DNA from: Nitrosomonas sp. | GTDB lineage: Bacteria; Pseudomonadota; Gammaproteobacteria; Burkholderiales; Nitrosomonadaceae | NCBI GenBank assembly: GCA_021774205.1 | Contig: JAJFJI010000181.1 | Location: 1 to 11,428 of the forward strand | Direction of reading: 5' to 3' | DNA length: 11,428 nucleotides | Shown here: in pieces, positions 1 through 7,390 of the stretch | How the letters are laid out: every line of letters starts with the position of its first letter | How positions within the stretch are numbered: the first letter of the stretch is position 1 | The notes under the pieces: model-generated | The model's database searches: none | The model's input: the letters and a program-made list of their open reading frames with translations, nothing else | What the model was told of the DNA's origin: nothing | Made by a program: the position numbers and the translations under genes

Positions 1-274
1 GCATCTGCATTGGAACTTAGAACAGGATCTAAGTGGAATAATCGGCGATATTTTTTCTCACCGGATAACACAGACCGGCGAAAATTTAATTCATTGGCAA
101 ACGGAGAACATTCAGAATCTTTCTCATGCGCTGGCTGAATACTGGACGGAAGAACAGCCTATGCTGGCCAATAAAACTTCAATCGATGAATTCAATCATG
201 GAGTGGAAGCATTACATCACGACACTGAACAGCTGGAACAACGAATACAGAAGCTAATCAATCAGGAATTTTAA
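1..274 (+). CDS. ubiJ: UbiJ, ubiquinone biosynthesis accessory factor (C-terminal part; 5' end outside window)
   Basis: The reading frame is open from base 2 to a TAA at 272-274 and gives the last 90 residues of a protein. The segment starts with a GDIFSHRI stretch, continues with ALAEYWTEEQPML, and ends in a charged helix with LEQRIQKL, a probable coiled coil. This matches what I remember of the C-terminal half of UbiJ (SCP2-family) proteins in betaproteobacteria. UbiJ is a non-catalytic lipid-binding partner of UbiK in the soluble complex that carries out the late hydroxylation and methylation steps of aerobic ubiquinone synthesis. The SCP2 domain itself lies to the left of the window. The call rests on the tail and on ubiB following 86 bp downstream, the usual ubiE-ubiJ-ubiB order. 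No terminator is visible before ubiB, so co-transcription is likely. Confidence 0.8.
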   Translation, partial: HLHWNLEQDLSGIIGDIFSHRITQTGENLIHWQTENIQNLSHALAEYWTEEQPMLANKTSIDEFNHGVEALHHDTEQLEQRIQKLINQEF

Positions 275-360
275 CCAACCCGCATCCCTGTTAGTAACAT
301 TAATGAAGAAAACATTAAGATATTCATGATGTTATCACCAGATTATTACGCTAAAAATAC

Positions 361-1881
361 ATGCGCATCTTTCGTCTAATAAAAATAAATTTCGTCGCTT
401 TCCGTTTTGGGCTTGATGAATTCTTCTTTAGTCATGGTAAATTACGTGCATTACGTAAGCCAATTAAATGGCTGACATTCTGGCGCCGGCTGGATCGCCC
501 ACGCGGCGAACGCTTACGCCTGGCTTTGGAAGCATTGGGTCCAATTTTTATTAAATTTGGTCAGATGCTGTCCACCCGGCGTGATTTACTGCCAACCGAT
601 ATTGCAGATGAACTGGCCAAACTACAGGATCAAGTACCGCCGTTTGCTTCTGATCTTGCACTTGCAACGTTAGAGAAAGTTTATGGCAAGCCCGTTGGCG
701 AAATTTTTGCCAGCTTTGAAGAAAAACCGGTCGCTAGCGCTTCGGTCGCTCAGGTGCATCTAGCTGTACTGCATGATAAAACAGAAGTAGCTGTTAAAAT
801 TTTACGTCCTGGTATTGCGCCGGTTATTGCCCATGATATTAGCTTAATGGATACTGGCGCTATGGTTGCGGAAGCACTATGGCCGGATGGTAAGCGCTTG
901 AAGCTAAGACAGGTTGTTTCAGAATTCGCGAGAAATCTTGATGACGAGCTTGATCTCATGCGGGAATCCTCCAATTGTAGTCAATTGAGGCGTAATTTTC
1001 TTAATTCCACGCTGTTACTAGTGCCGGAAGTTTACTGGGATTACTGCCGTACCAACGTCATGGTCATGCAACGTGTCAACGGCGTCCCAATCAGTCATGT
1101 GGATGAACTTCGAGCCCTGGGTGTCGACATTCCCTACCTTGCCCGTATGGGCGTTGAAATATTTTTTACCCAGGTTTTTCGAGATGGCTATTTTCATGCC
1201 GACATGCACCCAGGAAATATCTTCGTCGGCAATGATAGCCGGTATATCGCGGTTGACTTTGGCATCATGGGCACGCTGAGTGATGAAGATAAAAATTACT
1301 TGGCGCAAAATTTTCTCGCTTTTTTTCGTCGTGATTACCGGCGGGTAGCGGAAGCACATGTTGAAGCAGGTTGGGCACCAAAAAATACTCGAGTCGATGA
1401 TTTTGAAGCTGCAATCCGCGCAGTCTGCGAGCCAATTTTTGACAAACCACTAAAGGAAATTTCATTTGGCCGCATATTATTGCAGCTATTTCAGACTTCA
1501 CGCCAATTCAATGTAGAAATCCAGCCGCAGTTGGTGTTATTACAAAAGACATTATTAAATATTGAAGGATTAGGACGTGATCTTGATCCGGACCTTGATC
1601 TATGGAAAACTGCCAAACCCTTCCTTGAAAATTGGATGTCCGAACAAATTGGCTTACGTGGATTTGTAAGTCGTCTGCAAAAAGAAGTACCTAATTGGGC
1701 AATCATCTTTCCACAATTTCCACGCTTGATTCATCATAGCTTGAAGGATGATCGCGCACAAATGCTGGAAAAAAGAATGACCGATTTACTTGCGGAAGAA
1801 AAACGGCAAAGCCGCTTGCTAAAATTACTCGTGATCTTGCTAGCGGCGTTAGCATTATTGCTATGGCAATTATTGCAATAA
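361..1881 (+). CDS. ubiB: UbiB, ABC1/ADCK/UbiB-family atypical kinase-like ATPase for ubiquinone biosynthesis
   Basis: The product has 506 residues, somewhat shorter than E. coli UbiB (546). Family hallmarks are visible in order: the KxGQ motif (K65-Q68, KFGQ), the alanine-rich loop ASASVAQ at 125-131 that replaces the kinase glycine loop, the ATP lysine in AVK (K146), the ExD motif (E196, D198), the catalytic loop HADMHPGN at 279-286, and DFG at 299-301. A hydrophobic stretch at about 485-505 is a C-terminal membrane anchor; only one helix is clear, where E. coli UbiB has two. The family has ATPase activity and supports ubiquinone synthesis at the inner membrane, possibly by handling lipid intermediates; the old name 2-polyprenylphenol hydroxylase is misleading. 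The ATG start is chosen because MRIFRLIKI...FRFGLDEF matches the usual N-terminus, although no clear ribosome binding site precedes it. It follows ubiJ on the same strand. Confidence 0.97.
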   Translation: MRIFRLIKINFVAFRFGLDEFFFSHGKLRALRKPIKWLTFWRRLDRPRGERLRLALEALGPIFIKFGQMLSTRRDLLPTDIADELAKLQDQVPPFASDLALATLEKVYGKPVGEIFASFEEKPVASASVAQVHLAVLHDKTEVAVKILRPGIAPVIAHDISLMDTGAMVAEALWPDGKRLKLRQVVSEFARNLDDELDLMRESSNCSQLRRNFLNSTLLLVPEVYWDYCRTNVMVMQRVNGVPISHVDELRALGVDIPYLARMGVEIFFTQVFRDGYFHADMHPGNIFVGNDSRYIAVDFGIMGTLSDEDKNYLAQNFLAFFRRDYRRVAEAHVEAGWAPKNTRVDDFEAAIRAVCEPIFDKPLKEISFGRILLQLFQTSRQFNVEIQPQLVLLQKTLLNIEGLGRDLDPDLDLWKTAKPFLENWMSEQIGLRGFVSRLQKEVPNWAIIFPQFPRLIHHSLKDDRAQMLEKRMTDLLAEEKRQSRLLKLLVILLAALALLLWQLLQ

Positions 1882-1932
1882 ATATTCACAACTCCCCAAT
1901 ACTATGTTTAACATCTCCCTTTAAAGTATTAA

Positions 1933-2187
1933 GGCAAGCGATTCACCTTGTTAGGACCTTCCGGTTGCGAAAAAACAACCTTGTTTCGTATGATTGCCGG
2001 GGTTAACGCGCTGGATACAGGTCAAATTCTGCTGGATGGTCATAACCTATTTGCCAAACTTGAAATGCTTCACGATTTAAATCATAAACAACGCCGACTA
2101 TTAAATCGTTTATGGACAAAAATAAAACTGAGACAATCGATCTACTGTTCAACGCTGACTATTCTTAATTCTTCAGGTACTCCATGA
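1933..2187 (+). pseudogene. Remnant of an ABC-transporter ATP-binding protein
   Basis: Between ubiB and the ferredoxin gene, one frame encodes GKRFTLLGPSGCEKTTLFRM followed by IAGVNALDTGQILLDG. This is the Walker A region and following strands of an importer-type ABC ATPase (PotA-like style: LLGPSGCGKTT...IAG). The second invariant glycine of Walker A is replaced by glutamate (GPSGCEKTT), which should abolish nucleotide binding. An in-frame TAA at 1930-1932 lies just upstream, and homology stops near 2052. There is no Q loop, ABC signature, Walker B or H loop. The rest of the frame (to TGA 2185-2187) has no recognisable similarity. It could be translated only from TTG 1948, and its stop overlaps the ferredoxin ATG (ATGA). 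About 40 codons of a normally 240-370-residue protein remain, so I read it as a relic of a deleted or transferred gene. Confidence 0.7.
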
Positions 2188-2492
2188 GCTACTACCAACG
2201 ACATGTATTTTTTTGCGTCAACCAGCGTGAAGCAGGTGCGGCGTGTTGCAACAATTTTAATGCCCAGGAAGTACGTGATTATGCTAAAAAACAAATTAAA
2301 TTACTCAAACTGGATGGTAAAGATAAAATCCGCATCAATAACGCAGGATGTTTAGATCGATGTAGTGAGGGTCCTGTGATTGTCATTTATCCGGAAGAAA
2401 CCTGGTACACCTACGTTGACAAGGAAGATATTGACGAAATAATTGAAGAACACTTAAAAAACGGGCGCACCGTTGATCGCTTGAAGATATAA
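2184..2492 (+). CDS. Thioredoxin-like [2Fe-2S] ferredoxin domain protein
   Basis: The product has 102 residues. It is a single-domain thioredoxin-fold ferredoxin of the Shethna/Aquifex Fd4 type: HVFFCVNQRE near the N-terminus, then adjacent cysteines C21-C22, and the pair C56-x3-C60 in GCLDRCSEGP. The four cluster ligands are most likely C11, C22 (or C21), C56 and C60. The tail (VIVIYPEETWYTYVDKEDID, then IIEEHL) is the normal end of the family. These proteins are small cytoplasmic electron carriers whose partners are mostly unknown. The ATG has an AGG ribosome-binding core at 2175-2177, six bases upstream, and overlaps the TGA of the ABC remnant. The stop is one base before the hydrolase start, so the two genes should be co-translated. 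The function of the pair is not known to me. Confidence 0.9.
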   Translation: MSYYQRHVFFCVNQREAGAACCNNFNAQEVRDYAKKQIKLLKLDGKDKIRINNAGCLDRCSEGPVIVIYPEETWYTYVDKEDIDEIIEEHLKNGRTVDRLKI

Positions 2493-2493
2493 A

Positions 2494-3132
2494 TTGCGTC
2501 CGAATCTTCAGAAATTTTTTATAGACGGTCCGGCGGGCAAACTGGAAACCGTGTTAGCCGAACCAGAATCCGATCAACGTGGGCTGGCCATCATTGCACA
2601 CCCTCATCCACTCTACGGCGGCACCATGGACAATAAAATTGTCCATACTATGTTTAATACACTACTTGAATTGGGGTTCATCAGCGTTAAATTCAATTTC
2701 CGTGGCGTCAAAAAGAGCGAAGGCGCTCATGATTATGGGATAGGCGAAATTGACGACGTCGTCACTGTCGTTGAAACTGTTCGTGATCAGTTCACTATTC
2801 AGTCAGAACCTTTGCTGCTGGCTGGATTTTCATTTGGTGGCGCAATTCAGGCACATGCCACACAGCGGCTAAACCCACGAAATCTCGTTCTAGTCGCACC
2901 ATCGGTCGCCAATCTAAATGCCCTGCCTGTTGCTCAGTATTGTAAAAACACCCTGATTATTCAAGGTGATCAGGATGAAGTCGTTCCCATGCAAAGCGTA
3001 TTGGCTTGGGCTGCGCCGCAATCGATCCCTGTCGTTGTTGTACCAGGTGCAGTACATTTTTTTCATGGTAATTTGCTTATTATAAGACGTATTGTTCTTG
3101 ATGCATGCCGAAATGGCAAACGAATTTGCTAA
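2494..3132 (+). CDS. Small alpha/beta hydrolase (COG2945-type), TTG start
   Basis: The product has 212 residues, the usual length for the short dienelactone-hydrolase-like serine hydrolases without a cap domain. The early HPHPLYGGTMDNKIV stretch (36-50) is diagnostic of this subfamily. The nucleophile elbow is GFSFGG (111-116) with Ser113, the acid is probably Asp161 in GDQDEVVP, and the catalytic His is H188 or H191 in HFFHG. No signal peptide is present, so it is probably cytoplasmic; the substrate is unknown. The start is TTG 2494: an in-frame TGA at 2482-2484 rules out longer forms, no ATG precedes the conserved region, and GAAG lies seven bases upstream. Its one-base spacing from the ferredoxin stop suggests translational coupling. 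It is the last gene of the block, followed by about 430 bp without genes. Confidence 0.9.
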   Translation: MRPNLQKFFIDGPAGKLETVLAEPESDQRGLAIIAHPHPLYGGTMDNKIVHTMFNTLLELGFISVKFNFRGVKKSEGAHDYGIGEIDDVVTVVETVRDQFTIQSEPLLLAGFSFGGAIQAHATQRLNPRNLVLVAPSVANLNALPVAQYCKNTLIIQGDQDEVVPMQSVLAWAAPQSIPVVVVPGAVHFFHGNLLIIRRIVLDACRNGKRIC

Positions 3133-3564
3133 CTTCTAATCGTTCGCGCCCCTATTTGTGTTGCCACTGATTTTATTAATAGGCGAACAGCCACCCGCCT
3201 TCCAATTGTTCTTTCTAACAAATTATTTATCAAAGGGTTATTTACCCCGACTTAATGCAGTCTAATGTACCATCGCACCGGTAATTGTCGTAACCTTCCA
3301 TTCTAAACGGGCAATAGATTGCTATTTCAATCATTACCCCTAAAAGATAACTTGTAAAATTCTTCAAAAAAATCAAATATAACTTTTAAAAATAAATCGA
3401 TTAACAAAATAGCCCGGGCATAGACATAAATTAGTCATGATCAGATTCAAGTCTTCCCGAAACTTCTCTCATCGAATATCACGCTCTTGCAAAAATTCCC
3501 AATGTTTATATTTAATTTTTTAGTGTTTATGCCGTTTTCTCTATAAATTTTAGTTAGCATTAAA
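3133..3564. other. Intergenic region between hydrolase and chemoreceptor
   Basis: This AT-rich stretch has no credible coding frame on either strand. Near its left end is an imperfect inverted repeat: GTTCG (3142-3146) plus CCTATT (3151-3156) pairs with AATAGG (3178-3183) plus CGAAC (3184-3188), leaving a 4-base bulge and a 21-base loop. It begins 10 bases after the hydrolase stop and might act as a weak transcription end or 3' stabiliser, but no T-run follows. The right end should hold the chemoreceptor promoter. The palindrome GCCCGGGC at 3412-3419 is short enough to be chance. Confidence 0.5.
3512..3538 (+). promoter_or_regulatory. Weak candidate sigma-28 (FliA) promoter for the chemoreceptor
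   Basis: TTAA (3512-3515), 15 bases, then GCCGTTTT (3531-3538) resembles the flagellar sigma-28 pattern TAAA-N15-GCCGATAA, with 3 of 4 and 5 of 8 matches. Chemoreceptor genes are often in this regulon. The match is poor in an AT-rich region. TATAAA at 3542-3547 is an alternative sigma-70 -10 box, but it has no good -35 partner. Confidence 0.25.
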
Positions 3565-3585
3565 TTGAATTTCCGAAGGAAAAAC

Positions 3586-5340
3586 ATGAGAGTTAATTTG
3601 CCAGTTTCTGAAACCGAATATCCCATTAGCGATGACACACTGATTCTATCAACGACTGACACCAAGGGGCGTATTACTTTTGTTAACCCCACGTTTATCG
3701 AAGTCAGTGGTTATACTGAAGAAGAGTTAATCGGCAAAGCGCACAATATCGTGCGACATCCTGATATGCCACCCGAAGCCTTTGAAGACTTATGGAAAAC
3801 ACTAAAAACCGGGTTGCCATGGACAGGATTGGTAAAAAATCGTCGAAAAAATGGCGATTACTATTGGGTACTTGGGAATACAACGCCAATAAAAGATAAT
3901 GGCAACGTCACTGGTTATTTGTCGGTACGAACCAAACCATCACGCGAATTAATTGAAACAGTCACGCCCATTTATCGTCAATTTATTGACGGCAAGGCGC
4001 ATCACCTTGCGATAAAAAAAGGTCAAGTCGTTCGCACCAATTTTATTGGCAAAATTTCAGCTCTTTTTCGCATGACAACCAAAAAACGCCTGGCGATGGC
4101 CATGAGCATTCCTGCCTTACTGTTGGCATGCATCGGTGGCGCAAGCTGGTGGGGACTCTCACAAGAAATTGTCGCATCCTGGTTACCTAGCTTTATTGCC
4201 GTAATAACGGTTGGCGGCATCTTATTTACGTCTTTTTTTGCTCTTTATTTGGCAAAAAATATACAACGGCCATTGCGCGATGCCATTGACTTTGCCAACA
4301 TACTCGCAGCTGGCGATCTTAAAACCCAATTTACCAAGAATCGTAGCGATGAATTCGGGGAATTATTTAAGGCGCTTAGTCAGTTAGGTACCAACCTGAG
4401 AGCAACCGTCTCAGATGCACGGACTTGTGCGTTTTCTGTACAGCAGGCAACGAGTGAAATTGCTTCTGGTAACTTGGATCTATCTCAGCGTACTGAAGAA
4501 CAAGCCGCTTCACTGGAAGAAACCGCATCCAGCATGGAGGAGTTGACCGCAACTGTTCGTCAAAATGCCGACCATTCCAGGCAAGCCAACGAACTGGTTA
4601 TAAATGCCAGTGATATCGCAGTTAAAGGTGGCAATATGATGAATAATGTCGAAAATACGATGTCTTCAATTAGCGAGAGCTCGAAAAAGATTGCCGAAAT
4701 TATTAGTGTCATTGATGGTATTGCCTTCCAGACAAATATTCTAGCACTGAATGCTGCGGTTGAAGCGGCACGCGCAGGAGAGCAAGGCCGTGGTTTTGCG
4801 GTTGTAGCGACAGAAGTTCGCAACTTAGCTCAGCGAAGTGCGGCGGCAGCTAAGGATATAAAAACACTGATTGATGGTTCGGTTAAAAACGTCAATACGG
4901 GTACCAGGATGGTAGACAAAGCGGGAAAAACCATGGAAGAGATTGTTTCTTCAATCAAGCTGGTCACAGACATTATGTCTAAAATTACTTCTGCATCGTC
5001 AGAGCAAAATAACGGGATCGAACAGGTTAATCAAGCAGTTTCTCAAATGGATGAGGTCACCCAACAGAATGCGGCATTGGTTGAACAGGCGGCGGCGGCG
5101 GCCGAATCTCTGGAAGATCAAGCAAGGGACCTTACCGGTTCAATTTCCATATTCAAGATAGAGCAACGCCGCGAGAACCCAACAGAAATCGTAAGATTAT
5201 CTGCGGTTAAAGCAAATTCGGTTAAAAAATCAAAACCTACCCAACGTGCTTTGACTTCAGTCAGTGTTGAAAATAAAAAAGCACCAAACAGAAAATTGGT
5301 GGCTACCGGTGGTAGCCATGATGATTGGAAAAAATTCTAA
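3586..5340 (+). CDS. Aer-like PAS-domain methyl-accepting chemotaxis protein (aerotaxis/redox receptor)
   Basis: The product has 584 residues from ATG 3586, chosen over the in-frame TTG 3565 because AAGGA (3576-3580) sits five bases before it and MRVNLPVSETEYPI is the usual Aer-type start. Domains: PAS about 10-115; membrane helices about 171-190 and 200-222 with a very short exposed loop; HAMP 223-275; signalling domain 276-525 with the conserved hairpin tip around FQTNILALNAAVEAARAGEQ and GRGFAVVA (381-407). Residues binding FAD in E. coli Aer are present at the same numbers: N34, R57, H58, D60, W70, N85. It should therefore sense redox or respiratory state through PAS-bound FAD and control CheA/CheW. 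A basic linker (526-578) leads to C-terminal DWKKF, a probable CheR/CheB tether absent from E. coli Aer. It stands alone and converges with dnaB. Confidence 0.95.
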   Translation: MRVNLPVSETEYPISDDTLILSTTDTKGRITFVNPTFIEVSGYTEEELIGKAHNIVRHPDMPPEAFEDLWKTLKTGLPWTGLVKNRRKNGDYYWVLGNTTPIKDNGNVTGYLSVRTKPSRELIETVTPIYRQFIDGKAHHLAIKKGQVVRTNFIGKISALFRMTTKKRLAMAMSIPALLLACIGGASWWGLSQEIVASWLPSFIAVITVGGILFTSFFALYLAKNIQRPLRDAIDFANILAAGDLKTQFTKNRSDEFGELFKALSQLGTNLRATVSDARTCAFSVQQATSEIASGNLDLSQRTEEQAASLEETASSMEELTATVRQNADHSRQANELVINASDIAVKGGNMMNNVENTMSSISESSKKIAEIISVIDGIAFQTNILALNAAVEAARAGEQGRGFAVVATEVRNLAQRSAAAAKDIKTLIDGSVKNVNTGTRMVDKAGKTMEEIVSSIKLVTDIMSKITSASSEQNNGIEQVNQAVSQMDEVTQQNAALVEQAAAAAESLEDQARDLTGSISIFKIEQRRENPTEIVRLSAVKANSVKKSKPTQRALTSVSVENKKAPNRKLVATGGSHDDWKKF

Positions 5341-5367
5341 AAATTATCGTAACAATTTAGATCGCAA

Positions 5368-6756
5368 TCAATAATATTCAGCCTTAGCATAACTCTCAAA
5401 TCTTGTATATTCCCCGAGAAAAGTAAGCTCAACTTTACCAATTGGCCCATTACGCTGTTTACCGATAATAATTTCAGCGATGCCTTTGTCCTGTGTCTCG
5501 GGGTTGTATACCTCATCTCGATAAATGAAAAGAATGACATCCGCGTCCTGTTCTATCGCTCCTGATTCCCTCAAATCAGACATGACAGGACGTTTGTTGG
5601 GTCGTTGCTCAAGGCTACGATTAAGTTGCGACAAAGCAATAACGGGTACTTTTAGTTCTTTTGCCAGGCTTTTTAATGCACGTGAAATTTCTGAAATCTC
5701 CGTCGCTCTATTTTCCCCAGGGCTACTAGAAGACATGAGTTGCAAATAATCCACCACAATCAACCCCAGATCACCATGCTGACGACACAAACGCCTGGCG
5801 CGCGCTCTTAGCTCTAATGCATTCAGCGCGGCACTTTCATCAATAAAAATCGGCGCATCATTCAATTTACCCAGTGCATGCGTCAGTTTTGGCCAGTCTT
5901 CATCTTGCAACCGTCCGGTACGTACTTTGTGTTGATCCAGTTTTCCTACAGAGCCAAGTAGACGCATCGCCAATTGCGCGCCACCCATTTCCATACTGAA
6001 AACGGCACAAGGTTTACCAAGAGCCAATGCGACATGTTCGGCAATATTTAGAGAAAAAGCGGTTTTTCCCATAGATGGCCTGCCTGCCACAATAACCAAA
6101 TCACCCGGCTGGAAGCCTGAAGTTTTCTGATCAAGATCATGAAAACCAGAAGCGATCCCGGTAACATCGCTGGGATTATCTTGGTTATAGAGAACCTCAA
6201 TTCGTTCAACGACTTGTTTCAGAAGAGGCTGAATATCAACAAAACCTTGCTTTCCACGCGCACCTTCTTCGGCAATTTCAAATACTTTAGATTCAGCCTC
6301 ATCTAACAAATTTGCCGCAGATCGCCCAGCCGGATTATACGATGCATCGGCAATTTCTGCACCAACCTGCGCAAGTTTGCGCATAACAGAACGTTCCCGA
6401 ATAATTTCCGCATAACGGCGAATATTGGCCGCAGATGGCGTATTTTGTACGATTGTGCCAATATACGCTAACCCACCAACATTCTGCAGCTCAGCGGAAA
6501 TTTCAAGTGATTCAGCAACTGTGACGACATCAGCCGGCTTATTGTGCGCAACCAGCTTACAGATATGCTGATAAATAAGACGATGATCATGACGGTAAAA
6601 ATCTTCGTCAATAATAACATCCGCAATTTTGTCCCAGGCTTGATTATCCAACATTAAGCCGCCCAATACAGATTGCTCTGTTTCAATCGAATGGGGCGGT
6701 ATTTTATAGGATTCTACAAGTTGGTCGTTGGCGAGGCTAGTTGGTGATTGAGCCAT
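5368..6756 (-). CDS. dnaB: Replicative DNA helicase DnaB
   Basis: The product has 462 residues, the standard length, with no intein. The N-terminal domain (about 20-125, PPHSIETEQSVLGGLM...) mediates ring assembly and primase contact. The linker helix follows at about 150-195, and the RecA-like motor from about 198. The motor shows Walker A GRPSMGKT (225-232), the catalytic glutamate in FSMEM (E256), Walker B IVVDYLQLM (D336), the SQLNRSLEQRP...SDLRESGAIEQDAD stretch (376-406), and the inter-subunit finger KQRNGP (433-438). It is the hexameric ring helicase that unwinds DNA at the replication fork. The ATG at 6756 gives the expected N-terminus but has no nearby Shine-Dalgarno sequence. It lies downstream of the rpsF-priB-rpsR-rplI operon, separated by a terminator, and ends 27 bp from the converging chemoreceptor gene. 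Confidence 0.98.
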   Translation of the reverse strand: MAQSPTSLANDQLVESYKIPPHSIETEQSVLGGLMLDNQAWDKIADVIIDEDFYRHDHRLIYQHICKLVAHNKPADVVTVAESLEISAELQNVGGLAYIGTIVQNTPSAANIRRYAEIIRERSVMRKLAQVGAEIADASYNPAGRSAANLLDEAESKVFEIAEEGARGKQGFVDIQPLLKQVVERIEVLYNQDNPSDVTGIASGFHDLDQKTSGFQPGDLVIVAGRPSMGKTAFSLNIAEHVALALGKPCAVFSMEMGGAQLAMRLLGSVGKLDQHKVRTGRLQDEDWPKLTHALGKLNDAPIFIDESAALNALELRARARRLCRQHGDLGLIVVDYLQLMSSSSPGENRATEISEISRALKSLAKELKVPVIALSQLNRSLEQRPNKRPVMSDLRESGAIEQDADVILFIYRDEVYNPETQDKGIAEIIIGKQRNGPIGKVELTFLGEYTRFESYAKAEYY

Positions 6757-6791
6757 AAAAGTGGAGCTGCACTACAATAGACAAGATGACG

Positions 6792-6800
6792 ATTCTATCA
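6792..6800 (-). promoter_or_regulatory. Candidate extended -10 promoter for dnaB
   Basis: Read on the minus strand, TGATAGAAT (6800 to 6792) fits the extended -10 pattern TGnTATAAT with one mismatch and would start a transcript about 30 bases before the dnaB ATG. No good -35 box lies at 17 bp (TTTCAC is the best). It lies downstream of the rplI terminator, where a dnaB promoter would be needed. Confidence 0.35.
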
Positions 6801-6818
6801 CCTCCTATGATGAGGTGA
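6798..6818 (-). repeat. Hairpin containing a near-perfect Shine-Dalgarno sequence upstream of dnaB
   Basis: TCACCTC (6798-6804) and GAGGTGA (6812-6818) form a 7-bp stem with a 7-base loop. On the minus strand the 3' arm includes AGGAGGTGAT (6806 to 6797), complementary over ten bases to the usual 3' end of 16S rRNA. No ATG, GTG or TTG lies at normal distance after it; the dnaB ATG is 41 bases beyond. It overlaps the candidate extended -10 element, so it is in the dnaB mRNA only if transcription starts further upstream. Confidence 0.5.
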
Positions 6819-6821
6819 AAT

Positions 6822-6848
6822 AAAAAAGGACTGCTGCCAGTCCTTTTT
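6822..6848 (-). terminator. Intrinsic terminator of the rpsF-priB-rpsR-rplI operon
   Basis: GGACTG (6828-6833) and CAGTCC (6838-6843) form a 6-bp stem with a 4-base loop, extended by A6 (6822-6827) against T5 (6844-6848). On the minus strand the stem is followed by a run of six T, a textbook intrinsic terminator. It lies about 75 bp after the rplI stop and before dnaB, so it separates the ribosomal operon from dnaB. The symmetric A/T flanks would let it work in both directions. Confidence 0.88.
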
Positions 6849-6923
6849 ATAAGCAAATTTTATGACGACGTCTGCTTCGGCTACAAGACTAAGAAACATA
6901 CACCGTATAAACCCTGAAGGTCA

Positions 6924-7379
6924 TTAGATCATTGCTTCTCCCAAAATTGATACGGTTATATGTGCCGACACGTCACTATGCAACACAATTGTTATTGGAT
7001 GATCACCCACTTGTTTTAATGGGCCCTGAGGCATGCTAACCATCGATCTGTCGACTGAGAAACCCTGCGCTTTAAGCGCTTCAACGATATTTGCATTGGT
7101 CACTGAACCAAACAGTTTGCCTTCTCCACCGGTTTTCTGGGTAATTTGTATCAGTAATCCGTCGAGTTTTTCAGCTAAGGCTTCCGCCTGGGTAACGGTT
7201 GCTGCCTGATTTTTCTCCAATTCAGCACGTTTCGATTCAAATTCAGCCATTGCAGTTTCTGTTGCCCATCTTGCTTTTCCTTGAGGAATCAGATAGTTTC
7301 TGGCATAACCTCGTTTCACATTAACAACATCACCCAGTTTACCCAAATTCGCGATTTTCTCCATTAGGATCACTTGCAT
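6924..7379 (-). CDS. rplI: 50S ribosomal protein bL9
   Basis: The product has 151 residues, as expected (E. coli 149). The bL9 signature occupies residues 13-36: GKLGDVVNVKRGYARNYLIP followed by QGKA. A long helix (about 42-75) joins the rRNA-binding N-domain to the C-domain (GKLFGSVTNANI, then VEALKAQGF). bL9 binds 23S rRNA near the L1 stalk and reaches toward the neighbouring ribosome, helping frame maintenance. ATG 7379 has a very strong Shine-Dalgarno TAAGGAG (7393 to 7387), whose TAA is also the rpsR stop codon. This ties rplI translation to rpsR. It is the last gene of the operon before the terminator at 6822-6848. Confidence 0.98.
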   Translation of the reverse strand: MQVILMEKIANLGKLGDVVNVKRGYARNYLIPQGKARWATETAMAEFESKRAELEKNQAATVTQAEALAEKLDGLLIQITQKTGGEGKLFGSVTNANIVEALKAQGFSVDRSMVSMPQGPLKQVGDHPITIVLHSDVSAHITVSILGEAMI

Positions 7380-7390
7380 GTTCTATCTCC

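Noticed and set aside
1018..1706. Several minus-strand open frames across ubiB
   Set aside because: The plus strand encodes a complete UbiB with every motif; these frames are by-products.
3412..3419. Palindrome GCCCGGGC upstream of the chemoreceptor as an operator
   Set aside because: Eight bases is short and there is no second copy or recognisable regulator site; chance is sufficient.
5368..6756. Possible intein in dnaB, a known insertion target
   Set aside because: The protein is normal length and motifs run continuously through Walker A, Walker B and the finger region.
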